Assembly: GCF_001425445.1 (NCBI RefSeq)
Contig: NZ_LMQU01000010.1
Span: 627,501 to 691,500, forward strand
Length of the DNA: 64,000 bases
Source: Devosia sp. Leaf420
GTDB taxonomy: Bacteria; Pseudomonadota; Alphaproteobacteria; Rhizobiales; Devosiaceae
Direction: 5' to 3'
Positions 8,816 through 17,447 of the stretch are shown piece after piece. Under the pieces are notes generated by a model. It saw only the letters and a list, made by a program, of their open reading frames with translations. It did no database searches and was not told the DNA's origin. A program made the position numbers and the translations under genes. Every line of letters begins with the position of its first letter. Positions within the stretch are counted from its first letter, which is position 1.

Positions 8816-9679
8816 TCACGCTATCCTAAAATCATTGAGTGCATCGCCAGCGGCGCGCGCCACATGTGGAATCCTGTCGTTCAGAAACAGAACTAGCGCC
8901 TCGAAGTCCATTGGGCCTATCAAATCCGCGATTCTGTTGTCTGTGCCCGCCTGTCTCACGTCAAGTGTGCGGAGTCTATCCGGCAAAACCGATGCCTCAT
9001 TGGCAAGCTTGGCTCGCGCGTCAGAAGACAAAAACTGCGTCACCCATTCGCTCAGTCTGTGTCGATATAGCTTGTCCGCTACCAAGTCGCTTTCGGTCCA
9101 AGCGGGCCCCGTGAAACAGCGACCGTGGTCAATTATCCACGCCCCAGTTCCTGCGGAAAACAGCACGTTACCAATATGCCGGTCAACATTCGCAACCCAG
9201 GCGTCAAAGCCGTATAGATCGCCCAGCCAAGACTCTTTTGATAGGAAATCAACGATCGGCCTAAGTAATTTTAAAGTTTCACTATTTTCTGGCCTTTTGA
9301 CGATTGAGGCAACGGACGGGCTACCGACGTGTACACTTGCAAACATTAGGCCACGGCCGTCTTGCATTACAGTCTTTTTTGCACAAGGGTTGCCTGGCTC
9401 AGTGTACCTGATGAAAGAGGGAGGTACCGGGAGCCCCAGTGCTGACGCAAGGCTAGCTGCTAGTATCTCGTTCGCTAACTCCTTCGCGGGAAGGTCCTTT
9501 AGAATCGCAGTCTTAAGCTCGTGATCATGCGTAAGAATTTGGCCTTGATATGTGTCCGTAACGTTCGCGATGCCTGAATCTTTGAACGGTGAGGCTCCAG
9601 ACATTACTTGCGCGAAATCAATAAGCCCTGCACTTCTCGGTTGCTTCCCCTGATCATGGCCCACTCCAACTATCCCCAA
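8816..9679 (-). CDS. HipA-like kinase domain protein (HipA_2 type)
   Basis: This single-domain protein (287 residues from a TTG start at 9679; an ATG at 9604 would give 262) has the HipA-type catalytic loop WVANVDRHIGN (D166, N171) and a metal-binding IIDHG (D184). It also has a plausible ATP-anchoring lysine near residue 61 before ELANEIL...GLPVP. HipA kinases phosphorylate proteins on Ser/Thr and act as toxins in some systems. No HipB-like antitoxin with a helix-turn-helix is next to it; instead it is tightly coupled to an unknown gene. The local GC content is clearly below average, suggesting horizontal acquisition. Its substrate is unknown. Confidence 0.78.
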   Translation of the reverse strand: MGIVGVGHDQGKQPRSAGLIDFAQVMSGASPFKDSGIANVTDTYQGQILTHDHELKTAILKDLPAKELANEILAASLASALGLPVPPSFIRYTEPGNPCAKKTVMQDGRGLMFASVHVGSPSVASIVKRPENSETLKLLRPIVDFLSKESWLGDLYGFDAWVANVDRHIGNVLFSAGTGAWIIDHGRCFTGPAWTESDLVADKLYRHRLSEWVTQFLSSDARAKLANEASVLPDRLRTLDVRQAGTDNRIADLIGPMDFEALVLFLNDRIPHVARAAGDALNDFRIA

Positions 9680-9918
9680 TCGGCACGTTCAAATGTAAAT
9701 TATGCTGTCTCGTAGAAGCACGTTTTCGCTACCCTATTTTACATTGTGAGACTTAGTCCATCGTCATATTCAGATATAATAACCTCAGCAAATTATCTCG
9801 GTCGCACCCCCGGTTGCACGATGGATGCTGCAATACGTTGTCCAAAAACTAATCCCCGCCCCTCCAGCCCGCCTTACCCTCTCTTGTCCGGCACATCGCC
9901 GAAAGACAGGAGACACCG

Positions 9919-10461
9919 ATGCCCGTCGCATCGTTCAACCAGACAATCAGCCACGCCCTCGCCATGCGCCATGAGGCGCTCTGGCTGCGTTTTCATGCCC
10001 TCCACAAGGACATCTGCGCCATTGCCGCCAAAAAACCCGACGCGCTTGTGGGCGAAAGCGAGCGGATCGTCGCCGAAGGGCTGATCCACGATATGCGGCC
10101 CTTTCTCTCAAAACCCATCAAGCCGCTGCCGGCTGCGGCGCTGCATTTTGCCGGGCTTGCCGTGCAGCTCGGGCAGTTCATGGCGCGGTTGGAGGATTTT
10201 GAAAATCGCCATGCCCATTGGGATGGCAAGCGCTTTTGCCGGGTGTGGCGCATCACGGGAGAGGGTGTGGGCGTGCCCGTCGGGCGTTTGCGCCAGGAGG
10301 TCAAACCCTATGAACTCCAGACCCATGACGGCAAGAATATGCGCGAGCTGCTGGCCAAGCGCCTCGAACAGCGCAATCGCCACATTTTCGAGATGGGGTT
10401 TAAGGCGGGGCTAGCCGCACGCATCGGACCGCCGCCGTCCCCGGCCAACCCTGACGCATAA
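9919..10461 (+). CDS. Conserved-looking hypothetical protein
   Basis: The 180-residue frame starts at ATG 9919 after ACAGGAGACACCG, a good ribosome binding site. It is mostly helical and basic, with many His/Arg/Lys residues and no signal peptide or membrane segment. Codon use is typical of the host (high GC at third positions), unlike the neighbouring HipA-like cassette. No family is recognised. Confidence 0.7.
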   Translation: MPVASFNQTISHALAMRHEALWLRFHALHKDICAIAAKKPDALVGESERIVAEGLIHDMRPFLSKPIKPLPAAALHFAGLAVQLGQFMARLEDFENRHAHWDGKRFCRVWRITGEGVGVPVGRLRQEVKPYELQTHDGKNMRELLAKRLEQRNRHIFEMGFKAGLAARIGPPPSPANPDA

Positions 10462-10646
10462 AACTTATCCCCGCTTTGGCAGGCGCAGCTATAGTTTAGC
10501 CATCACCTCGCGCGGGCAGACTGCATGCGAACTGAGCGGGGTGAGCCGGTCGCGGTCCCTTCGCATGGATCGCGGGTTCGGGCATCGGCCGCCTCGCGAC
10601 GAGCGATCAAAGAGGCGCTGTGGATGCTGTCCTAAAACGCCGGTTT

Positions 10647-10753
10647 CCCGCGGTGGCTTTTGCCCCGTATTGACTACCCTGAGGGGGCAAATGCCACCGC
10701 GGGACTGCCTGACTTCCAAAAAACACCCGCGTGGCCGAAACTGGCCCCGCGGG
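10647..10753. repeat. Two strong hairpins in a gene-free gap
   Basis: The arms 10647-10666 (CCCGCGGTGGCTTTTGCCCC) and 10684-10703 form a 20-bp inverted repeat with one mismatch around a 17-base loop. A second inverted repeat, CCCGCGTGGCC at 10726-10736 and GGCCCCGCGGG at 10743-10753, follows at once with one mismatch and a 6-base loop. The gap 10462-10765 holds nothing else recognisable. No T run follows, so a simple terminator is unlikely. Confidence 0.6.
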
Positions 10754-10765
10754 CGCTTTGGCACG

Positions 10766-11503
10766 TCAAACGGCTGCCGTCGGCGGTAGCGCGAGCCCCG
10801 CTGCCGGATCGGCGAGCACGACGATCGGCGCGCCGGGGCGAACGCGTTCGTAAAGATCGATGATGTCTTGGTAGAGCAGCCGCACGCAGCCAGACGACAC
10901 CGCCTTGCCGATCGAATGCACATCCATATTGCCATGCACGCGATAGAGCGTGTCGGTATTGCCCTGATGAATATAGAGCGCACGCGGCCCCAGCGCATTA
11001 TCGAGCCCCGGCGGCTGGCCATGGCGATATTTTTCGATTTCCGGCTGGCGCTCGATCATTTCGCTCGGCGGCGTCCAGGTCGGCCACTTGCGCTTATAGG
11101 CAATATGCGCGCGCCCGTTCCACTCGAACCCCGCCCGGCCGATACCGACGCCATAGCGCATGGCCCGGCCATTGGGCTCGGTCCAATAGAGGAACCGATT
11201 GGCGGTATCGACCACCACCGTCCCCTCGGCCTCCCCGGTCGTATTCTCCACCTCCTGCCGCCAATAGACCGGATCGAGCAGATGGATCGGCGCTGCAGGA
11301 ATGGGAAAATTCTCATCGGGCAGCGGGCCATACATCGCTAGCACCTCGGGCGGCACCACCCGCATCGGCGGCTCGGCCGTCGCCACGGTCGGACGCGACG
11401 AACCGGTTGTCGAACAGCCGGCAAGCGCCAGCGCGGCAAGGCTGGCGAACCCGGCCAGCACGGTGCGGCGCGACGGCATCGCGCTCAAAGAAAGTTCAGT
11501 CAT
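10766..11503 (-). CDS. L,D-transpeptidase (YkuD family), lipoprotein
   Basis: The start at ATG 11503 is set by GAGGAT seven bases upstream (245 residues). A basic N-terminus and the lipobox LALAGC predict a lipoprotein anchored in the envelope. The catalytic motif HGNMDVHSIGKAVSSGCVRL contains the active-site cysteine of YkuD-type transpeptidases, which make 3-3 peptidoglycan cross-links or attach proteins to the wall. Total length and motif spacing are typical of the ErfK/YbiS group. Confidence 0.92.
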   Translation of the reverse strand: MTELSLSAMPSRRTVLAGFASLAALALAGCSTTGSSRPTVATAEPPMRVVPPEVLAMYGPLPDENFPIPAAPIHLLDPVYWRQEVENTTGEAEGTVVVDTANRFLYWTEPNGRAMRYGVGIGRAGFEWNGRAHIAYKRKWPTWTPPSEMIERQPEIEKYRHGQPPGLDNALGPRALYIHQGNTDTLYRVHGNMDVHSIGKAVSSGCVRLLYQDIIDLYERVRPGAPIVVLADPAAGLALPPTAAV

Positions 11504-11559
11504 AATAATCCTCGGCCTCACGCGGAGGCGCTAAAACAGAGCGGAAAGAGCGTCGTGTT

Positions 11560-11904
11560 TCAGGCGAGGATCTTTATCGGCGGGCGGAGGAAAATGCTGC
11601 CTTCCCAAGTGGTCAGTACCTTGGCGAGGAAAAGCGCGGTTTCCTCTTGTTCCGCCACGGCGGGTAACACTGGGGCGGCTGGCGCGATGGCTAGATGCGA
11701 GCCGCAAGGCATGATGATGCCCTGGCCAAGATCGATCTCGCCGCGCTGCACCTGCACCGTCACCCGGATCGGCTGGTTTGCCGCATCGACATGGTTGAGC
11801 ACCACGATCGGGGTCGCCACATAGCGATGCGCATGACCCGTCGTCATTCCCGCCGTAGCGGAAAAGGCGAGAAGAATTGCGATGAGAAGGGCAAGACGCT
11901 GCAT
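11560..11904 (-). CDS. Small exported protein, unknown function
   Basis: The 114-residue product opens with a clear signal peptide (LALLIAILLAFSATAG) and has two sections with alternating beta-strand pattern (HRYVATPIVVLNH and PIRVTVQVQRGEI). It contains one cysteine in the mature chain. It lies between an L,D-transpeptidase and a YgjP-like peptidase on the same strand. No family is recognised; a periplasmic role is inferred only from the signal. Confidence 0.55.
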   Translation of the reverse strand: MQRLALLIAILLAFSATAGMTTGHAHRYVATPIVVLNHVDAANQPIRVTVQVQRGEIDLGQGIIMPCGSHLAIAPAAPVLPAVAEQEETALFLAKVLTTWEGSIFLRPPIKILA

Positions 11905-11955
11905 ATCAATCCGGTGCTGCCGCCCAATTGCGGCAGGATGGGGGCAGAGGTGGCT

Positions 11956-12705
11956 CTAGCTTGCCGATCCCGGCGGTTGCCAAGCCATCAATTCGCGACC
12001 GTGTGCTTTTAGCCACGCTCGCCCCCGCTCCATATCCGGCAAGGTGCGCTTCACGGTCGACCAGAAAGCATCGGAATGGTTCATCTCGACGAGATGGGCG
12101 ACTTCGTGGGCCGCGACATAATCCAGCACGAAGGGCGGTGCGAGGATCAGGCGCCAGTTGTAATTGATCGAGCCGGTCGAAGAACAGGATCCCCAGCGGC
12201 TCGATTGGCTGCGCAGTTTAATATCCTTGACCGTGACGCCGAGGCGGGCGGCATGAAAGGCGCTGCGCTCGGTCAAATCGGCCAGGGCCTCGCCCTTCAG
12301 CCAGTCAAACAGCCGCCGCGGCTGATGCTCGACAAGACCTGGCACCCGCAGCTCCGGCAGATCGAGCAACTCCACCCGCTCGACCCGACCGCGCGATTGG
12401 CCGGTGCCGACGACAAGATGCGGCACACCGCGCACCGGCACTTCGGCGCCGGCTTCAAGTGTCTGCCGCTTGGCGGCGCGAGGAAGCCGCGCAGCAAGCC
12501 AGTTGCGGTGCTTAAGAAGAAAGGCTTCGGCATCGGCCCAGCGCGCGCGTTCGGGAATAGTAAGAAGTGGCCCAGTCGCCGGCAGCGACAAGCGAAAACT
12601 CGCGGCGCGCTTGCTGAGTTTGACTGCAACCTCGACCGAGCGTCCGTCGAGATCGACGGTGACGCTTTTGGGCGGTTTAGTAGCTTGGCGCAGGAATGAA
12701 AACAT
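11956..12705 (-). CDS. YgjP-like metal-dependent hydrolase (M48-type)
   Basis: The 249-residue product carries the zinc motif AAHEVAHLVEMNHSDAFW (HExxH at about residues 200-204, with the EMNHS extension typical of YgjP-like/DUF45 proteins) and the upstream SRWGSCSSTGSINYNWRL block that defines the family. It is a predicted cytoplasmic metallopeptidase-like enzyme; members are often found near restriction genes but here it is in a housekeeping setting. The biological substrate is unknown. Confidence 0.9.
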   Translation of the reverse strand: MFSFLRQATKPPKSVTVDLDGRSVEVAVKLSKRAASFRLSLPATGPLLTIPERARWADAEAFLLKHRNWLAARLPRAAKRQTLEAGAEVPVRGVPHLVVGTGQSRGRVERVELLDLPELRVPGLVEHQPRRLFDWLKGEALADLTERSAFHAARLGVTVKDIKLRSQSSRWGSCSSTGSINYNWRLILAPPFVLDYVAAHEVAHLVEMNHSDAFWSTVKRTLPDMERGRAWLKAHGRELMAWQPPGSAS

Positions 12706-12789
12706 GGGGCCGCAGAATCAATTCGGGTCAGCTTAGTGCGGTTTGTTGGCAAAGTTGATCAAACTTATCCCCGTCCCCTTTCATCCGAA

Positions 12790-12815
12790 CAAAAATGGCG
12801 CCCTTGCGGGCGCCA
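12790..12815 (-). terminator. Rho-independent terminator of the DUF2852 gene
   Basis: Read on the minus strand, TGGCGCCC pairs with GGGCGCCA around a GCAA loop and is followed by TTTTTG. It is about 40 bases past the stop of the DUF2852 gene. Confidence 0.8.
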
Positions 12816-12853
12816 GTTCACTTGGAGGTTTTAGGAAGGAAATGGGATCGGCT

Positions 12854-13312
12854 TTAGCCGTTATTGTTGTCCCAGCTATTGGCCGGCGGGGTGTTGTCGC
12901 CATAGCCCTGGCGATTGCCGCGGTGCTCGCTCATGAAGCGGTCAAACTCTTCACGATCCTTGGCCTTGCGCAGGTTCGCCATATAGTCTTGGAACGCATC
13001 GACTTCGGCATCGAGGCGAGCGCGTTCTTCGTCGAGACGACGAAGCTGGTCGGCGCGGTAGTCGTCGAAGGCGGCATTGCCCGAGGTCGAATAGTCACGG
13101 CCAAAGCCGGAAAAATGCTTCTTGTTCGAGCGCATAAAGCCGCATCCCTTGTTCCAGTAAGTTTGTGCCTTTTCGGCGGAGCCGCCGAACTTTTCACCCC
13201 AGAGGATGTAGCCCAACACCGCCAAGCCCAAGGGCCAGAAGATGATGAAGCCCATAACCATAAGGGCGATGGTCAGTGGCGACCATTGCGGTTTGATGAT
13301 TGCTGTGTTCAT
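12854..13312 (-). CDS. DUF2852 membrane protein
   Basis: The 152-residue product has one or two N-terminal membrane segments (LTIALMVMGFIIFWPLGLAV then LGYILWG), followed by a soluble charged helix (RRLDEERARLDAEVDAFQDYM) likely to form a coiled coil, and an Asn/Gly-rich tail. The order of these parts, including the WPLGLAVLGYILWG block, is that of DUF2852 proteins, common in Rhizobiales and of unknown function. A strong terminator follows. Confidence 0.85.
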   Translation of the reverse strand: MNTAIIKPQWSPLTIALMVMGFIIFWPLGLAVLGYILWGEKFGGSAEKAQTYWNKGCGFMRSNKKHFSGFGRDYSTSGNAAFDDYRADQLRRLDEERARLDAEVDAFQDYMANLRKAKDREEFDRFMSEHRGNRQGYGDNTPPANSWDNNNG

Positions 13313-13448
13313 GTCGTTTCAGTCTCCCAGTCACGATGCGCATAACGTAGCCCTCCCTGGGTCAGGATCAAGAATGTGCCTATGGGATTTCTAGGCTTGA
13401 AATGACGTTTTTCTCTTCCTATGCGGCGCATAGTCGTTCCGGTTCAGC

Positions 13449-14753
13449 ATGAGCCCATTTGCCGTTTCGCCCAGCGAAGACATCTCCCATTGGCGCCCAT
13501 TGCGCCTGCAGACTCTCGTGCTTTTGCGCTGGTTGGCAGTCGCCGGTCAGACCATCGGCGTCTTATTCGTGCAAATGGGGCTCGGCTTTCCGCTGCCGCT
13601 TTGGCAGTGCCTCTTGCTGATCGCACTCTCGGCAGCGCTCAATGTCGGGCTCTATTTTCGCTATGGCGCCAAGGGCGAACTCTCGCCGACTTTTGCCGCG
13701 ATCCAGCTTGCTTTCGACCTTTGCCAGTTGGGTGGCCTCTTGGCGCTGACCGGCGGCCTTCTCAATCCGTTTTCGCTGCTGCTGCTCGCGCCGGTTTCGG
13801 TGTCGGCGACGACGCTACCGCCGCGCGAGACGCTGTTTATCTCCGTCCTTGCGGCCATGGTCGCCTCGCTCATCGCCATTATGCACATGCCGCTTCCGTG
13901 GTTGCCGGGCGAAGTGCTGGAGTTCAACCGCATCTATGTGATCGGCATCTGGGTCTCGATTGTCTGCGGCATTGCCTTCATTGCCGCCTATACGATCCGC
14001 GTGGCGCATGAATCGCGTCTAATCGCCGATGCTCTGGCCGCGACGGAACTGGCGCTGTCGCATCGCGAGCAGTTGACCGCACTTGATGGGCTCGCTGCAG
14101 CCGCAGCGCACGAATTGGGCACGCCGCTCTCCACCATCGCCCTGGCGGCAAAGGAAATGCGCGCCGAAGCCGAGGAGGGCAGCGCACTGGCCGAAGACGT
14201 GGAGCTCATTATTTCGCAAGCGGCGCGATGCCGCGCCATTCTCTCAAAACTGCGCAATCTTGGCAGTGATCCGGCAGACCCCTTCGCCGAAGCGCCGCTG
14301 ATGGATATTCTGGCTGAAGTCTCGCGGCCGCATGAGGGGCGCGGCAAGGCCATCCTCTTTTATTCCGAGCGCGCCGTGGGCGAGCCGCCAGTGTTTCCGC
14401 GCTCGGTGGGCCTGCTCTATGGCCTTGGCAATCTCATCGAGAATGCCAGCGATTTTGCCAAGGAGACGGTGCGCATCGATACGGCCTGGGACCAATCGAG
14501 CATCAGCGTCACCATCACCGACGATGGCCCCGGCTTTGCGCCCGAATTGATCGCCCGGCTCGGTGAGCCGTACCTGACCAGCCGACCGCGCGATCCACAT
14601 GGTTCGGACTCTCATCAACCCGGCGGACTTGGCCTCGGTATCTTTATCGCCAAGACCCTCCTCGAGCGCACCGGGGCGCGGCTGAGCTTTGCCAACGAAA
14701 AGGCAAGTGGCCATGCGCGCGTCCATGTAACATGGCCGCGTCAAACCGCCTGA
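13449..14753 (+). CDS. regB: RegB/PrrB/ActS-type redox sensor histidine kinase
   Basis: This 434-residue kinase has about six N-terminal membrane segments containing the conserved quinone-site loop GGLLNPF (residues 102-108). The dimerisation domain has the H-box AAAAHELGTPLS (His221) and a cysteine at 261 within AARCRAILSKL, matching the redox-active cysteine of RegB. The N-box (GNLIENASDFA) and ATP-binding loops (DDGPGFAP, GGLGLGIFIAK) complete it. RegB senses quinone/redox state and phosphorylates RegA, whose gene starts 45 bp downstream. In relatives the same proteins are called ActS or PrrB. Confidence 0.94.
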   Translation: MSPFAVSPSEDISHWRPLRLQTLVLLRWLAVAGQTIGVLFVQMGLGFPLPLWQCLLLIALSAALNVGLYFRYGAKGELSPTFAAIQLAFDLCQLGGLLALTGGLLNPFSLLLLAPVSVSATTLPPRETLFISVLAAMVASLIAIMHMPLPWLPGEVLEFNRIYVIGIWVSIVCGIAFIAAYTIRVAHESRLIADALAATELALSHREQLTALDGLAAAAAHELGTPLSTIALAAKEMRAEAEEGSALAEDVELIISQAARCRAILSKLRNLGSDPADPFAEAPLMDILAEVSRPHEGRGKAILFYSERAVGEPPVFPRSVGLLYGLGNLIENASDFAKETVRIDTAWDQSSISVTITDDGPGFAPELIARLGEPYLTSRPRDPHGSDSHQPGGLGLGIFIAKTLLERTGARLSFANEKASGHARVHVTWPRQTA

Positions 14754-14797
14754 TCCGATCCAAGCCTTGGGTTTTGACGTTAGTCTAGCAAACCCTT

Positions 14798-15361
14798 ATG
14801 GAAATGGTCATGAACACGCTCGAAGACATGTTGGCCGCCGATCCAAGCCTGTTGCTCGTCGATGACGACACGGCCTTTCTTTCCCGCCTCGAACGCGCCA
14901 TGGACCGGCGCGGCTTTTCCGTGCGCATTGCCAGCACGGTCGCCGATGGCATCGCCGCGGTGAACGAACAGCCGCCTGCCTTTGCGGTGGTGGACTTGCG
15001 GCTCGAGGACGGCAACGGGCTCGACGTGGTTTCGGCGCTGCATCAGAAGCGGCCCGATGCGCGCGCCGTGGTCTTGACCGGCTATGGCAATATCGCGACG
15101 GCCGTCACGGCTGTGAAACTCGGGGCGATGGATTATCTTTCAAAACCCGCCGACGCCGACGATGTCATCAATGCGCTTCTGGCAACCGGCGAAGACAAGC
15201 CCGAGCCGCCGGAAAATCCGATGTCGGCCGACCGGGTGCGCTGGGAACATATTCAGCGCGTTTATGAGCTTTGCGATCGCAACGTCTCTGAAACAGCGCG
15301 ACGGCTCAATATGCATCGGCGCACGCTGCAGCGAATTCTCGCCAAGCGCGCGCCGCGCTAA
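14798..15361 (+). CDS. regA: RegA/PrrA/ActR-type response regulator
   Basis: The receiver domain carries the acidic pair VDDD, phosphoacceptor D66 in VVDLRLEDGNGLD, and the lysine in YLSKPAD. A proline hinge (EPPENPMSADRVRWEH) leads to a Fis-type helix-turn-helix (NVSETARRLNMHRRTLQRIL). Sequence and length (about 184-187) match RegA/PrrA/ActR closely. These regulators control energy metabolism in response to redox state. A second ATG at 14810 is an equally possible start. It is co-oriented with regB and probably in the same operon. Confidence 0.95.
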   Translation: MEMVMNTLEDMLAADPSLLLVDDDTAFLSRLERAMDRRGFSVRIASTVADGIAAVNEQPPAFAVVDLRLEDGNGLDVVSALHQKRPDARAVVLTGYGNIATAVTAVKLGAMDYLSKPADADDVINALLATGEDKPEPPENPMSADRVRWEHIQRVYELCDRNVSETARRLNMHRRTLQRILAKRAPR

Positions 15362-15367
15362 TTCGGC

Positions 15368-15715
15368 CTAGACGTCGAGCAGGTTGGTAAAACCGGCAAA
15401 GATCATGCGCTTGCCGTCGAACGGCATTTCCATGGCGCCCATTTCCGGGTCGCTCATCATCTTCTGCTGAACGGCGTCTCGCGTTGCCTTGTCGGGATAT
15501 TCGATCCAGGAGAATACGACCACTTCATCGTCCTTGGCGTGGACGGCGGTGTAAAAATCGTTGAGTTCACCCTTAGGCACGTCGTCGCCCCAGTTTTCGG
15601 TGACGCGGGTTGCGCCCCACTGCTTGAACAGCACGGCAGCGGCCTTGGCGTGAGCGATGTACTTTTCCTTATTGGCCTTGGGTACGGCTGCGACAAATCC
15701 ATCGACATAGGTCAT
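15368..15715 (-). CDS. DUF1428 family protein
   Basis: Read from ATG 15715 (AAGAGACC upstream), the product is 115 residues, the normal length of DUF1428 proteins. It contains the characteristic N-terminal MTYVDGFVAAVPKAN, a central WGDDVPKG and the ending PFDGKRMIFAGF. Such proteins have a ferredoxin-like dimeric alpha/beta-barrel fold; the biochemical role is unknown. It converges on regA with 6 bp between stops. Confidence 0.88.
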   Translation of the reverse strand: MTYVDGFVAAVPKANKEKYIAHAKAAAVLFKQWGATRVTENWGDDVPKGELNDFYTAVHAKDDEVVVFSWIEYPDKATRDAVQQKMMSDPEMGAMEMPFDGKRMIFAGFTNLLDV

Positions 15716-15820
15716 TCGGTCTCTTCTTTTGGATCCATATTCGACTGAGCGCCAGACGCTGAACCAGCGCCTGTCGCCATCGCGACGAACGAGACTACCA
15801 CGGTTCGACACAGCGGATAT

Positions 15821-16963
15821 TCAAACCGGTTTCAGCTGCAACCGTCCTGCCATGGTGAAGGTAAGGATGAGAAGCGGGATGAGCATGGCAAAGGCCAGGC
15901 GCACGCCCACGCCCTGTGCGACAGCCCCAATAAGAGCGGGGGCACCGAGATTGACGAGCTGGAAAATCAGCGTCGTCGCCGCGACGTTCTGCGACGCCGG
16001 ACGATCCCCAAGGCGCGCTGCAGCCGAGAGCATGAGCGGATAGAGCACGCAAATGCCGATGCCGACGGCGAGGAAACCGAAGAGCGCGATATAGGCATTG
16101 GGCGCCAGCACCGTCAGCGCCATGCCCGCGATCGCAACGGAGGATAGCGTCCGCGCGACACCCACGGGGCCGAATCGATCGATGAACCGGTCGGCAACCA
16201 GACGCCCGGCAGCCATGGCGACAAGGAGAGATGGCAGCGCGAGGGATTCGACAAAGGCGGGCACGTCGAAACTATCGCGAAGATAGATGATCGACCAGGC
16301 GCGCGAGGCGCCTTCGGTGAGACCCGCGCCAAGGCCGAAAGCTACCAGCCCCAGCGTGGCCAAGGTCGGCAGAGCCAATCTCTTGGCCTTCTCGCCCGTA
16401 TAGGCGCGGGGCGGCATCGGCACCATGGGCACGACGACAAAGAGCAGCAGCGCCAGGAGTAGTGGCACCATGCTCCAGAGGTGGATTTCGGGCGAAACGC
16501 CGAGACCACGCAGAGCCGCGCCGAGAAGCGAGGTGAACAAGAACCCGACGCTCCAGGCGCCGTGGCAGGTGTTCATCACGCGCTGGTCCATACCGGCCTC
16601 GACGCGATCGGCTTCGACATTCATCGCAATATTGCTCAGCGAAAAGCCGGTGCCGTTGATGGCGAGCAGGGTGAAAAGAGCGAAGGGGGTCAGCAACACC
16701 GTCGAGAGCGCCGCTGTGATGATGACGATCGGCAGGACGGCAAGGATGGTGCGGCGCGGTCCAAAGCGCTCGATGATGGCGCTCGAAAAGAGGAACATGG
16801 CGAGGCCACCAAGCGGCTGGCCCATGAGGACAAGCCCGAGTTGGCCCTCGGAAATATTCATCGCCTCCTGCAGATCTGGGATACGCGTGTGGATAGCGCC
16901 GGCAGCAAGGGCATGAGTGAAGAACAGCGCGACGATGCGCCAGCGGGTGGAGTTCATGGCCAT
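15821..16963 (-). CDS. MFS transporter, YbjJ-like (third of three paralogues)
   Basis: The 380-residue product has about 12 predicted membrane segments and the motif TRIPDLQEAMNISEGQLGL in its first loop, also present in variant form in two neighbouring MFS genes. It begins 4 bp after the mmcB stop (ATG 16963; 16957 also possible), so it belongs to the same transcription unit. The YbjJ-like branch of the major facilitator superfamily is poorly characterised; substrate unknown. Confidence 0.85.
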   Translation of the reverse strand: MAMNSTRWRIVALFFTHALAAGAIHTRIPDLQEAMNISEGQLGLVLMGQPLGGLAMFLFSSAIIERFGPRRTILAVLPIVIITAALSTVLLTPFALFTLLAINGTGFSLSNIAMNVEADRVEAGMDQRVMNTCHGAWSVGFLFTSLLGAALRGLGVSPEIHLWSMVPLLLALLLFVVVPMVPMPPRAYTGEKAKRLALPTLATLGLVAFGLGAGLTEGASRAWSIIYLRDSFDVPAFVESLALPSLLVAMAAGRLVADRFIDRFGPVGVARTLSSVAIAGMALTVLAPNAYIALFGFLAVGIGICVLYPLMLSAAARLGDRPASQNVAATTLIFQLVNLGAPALIGAVAQGVGVRLAFAMLIPLLILTFTMAGRLQLKPV

Positions 16964-16967
16964 TCGA

Positions 16968-17447
16968 TCAGCGGGGACCGGGGTCCAGCAGCACGTGGAT
17001 GCGGTCGGCGCCAAGCCGGGCGAGTTTGAGCATCAGGGCCTTGCGGCGCGCCGGAGCGAGCGGGGTATCGGGACTATCGCGGAGGATCGCGCCATCGTGC
17101 CCATCGGCAACGATCAGCCCCTCGCTCTCGGGAAAGATTTCGCCATCGAGCTCGGGCGGCTTGGCGAAGAAGAACTTGTCGGAAAACTCCCGGTATTCCG
17201 GCCATTTCCGATCGACCTGAAAGTCGATCAGGCTCGATTTGATCTCGATGATCCAGATCTCGCCTTTGGGTCCCACGGCCAATACATCGGCGCGGCGGCC
17301 ATTGCTGAGCGGCACTTCGGCATAGCAGGCCATGTCGTGCCGTTCGCGCAGCATGCGCATGACGCCGCGCTGGACCCGCAGGGCGGTTGCCGATTGCCGG
17401 AGATCGACAATCGGCGGCAGGTCGCTGTGCTGCCCGTCCTCAGCCAT
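16968..17447 (-). CDS. mmcB: MmcB family DNA repair protein
   Basis: The start ATG 17447 overlaps the stop of the upstream MFS gene by 8 bases (ATGGCTGA), giving translational coupling and a 159-residue product. The core (YAEVPLSNGRRADVLAV, then IWIIEIKSS, with E and K placed as in PD-(D/E)xK nucleases) matches MmcB, linked in Caulobacter to mitomycin C resistance. Finding it between transporter genes is unusual. No clear alphaproteobacterial LexA box (GTTC-N7-GTTC) was seen upstream. Confidence 0.87.
   Translation of the reverse strand: MAEDGQHSDLPPIVDLRQSATALRVQRGVMRMLRERHDMACYAEVPLSNGRRADVLAVGPKGEIWIIEIKSSLIDFQVDRKWPEYREFSDKFFFAKPPELDGEIFPESEGLIVADGHDGAILRDSPDTPLAPARRKALMLKLARLGADRIHVLLDPGPR

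Noticed and set aside
7897..9679. Classical HipBA toxin-antitoxin system
   Set aside because: No small helix-turn-helix HipB gene is present beside the HipA-like kinase, and the kinase is a short single-domain form.
10766..11503. Second hairpin at 10726-10753 as terminator of the L,D-transpeptidase gene
   Set aside because: The position fits, but no T run follows on the minus strand, so it is listed only as a structured repeat.
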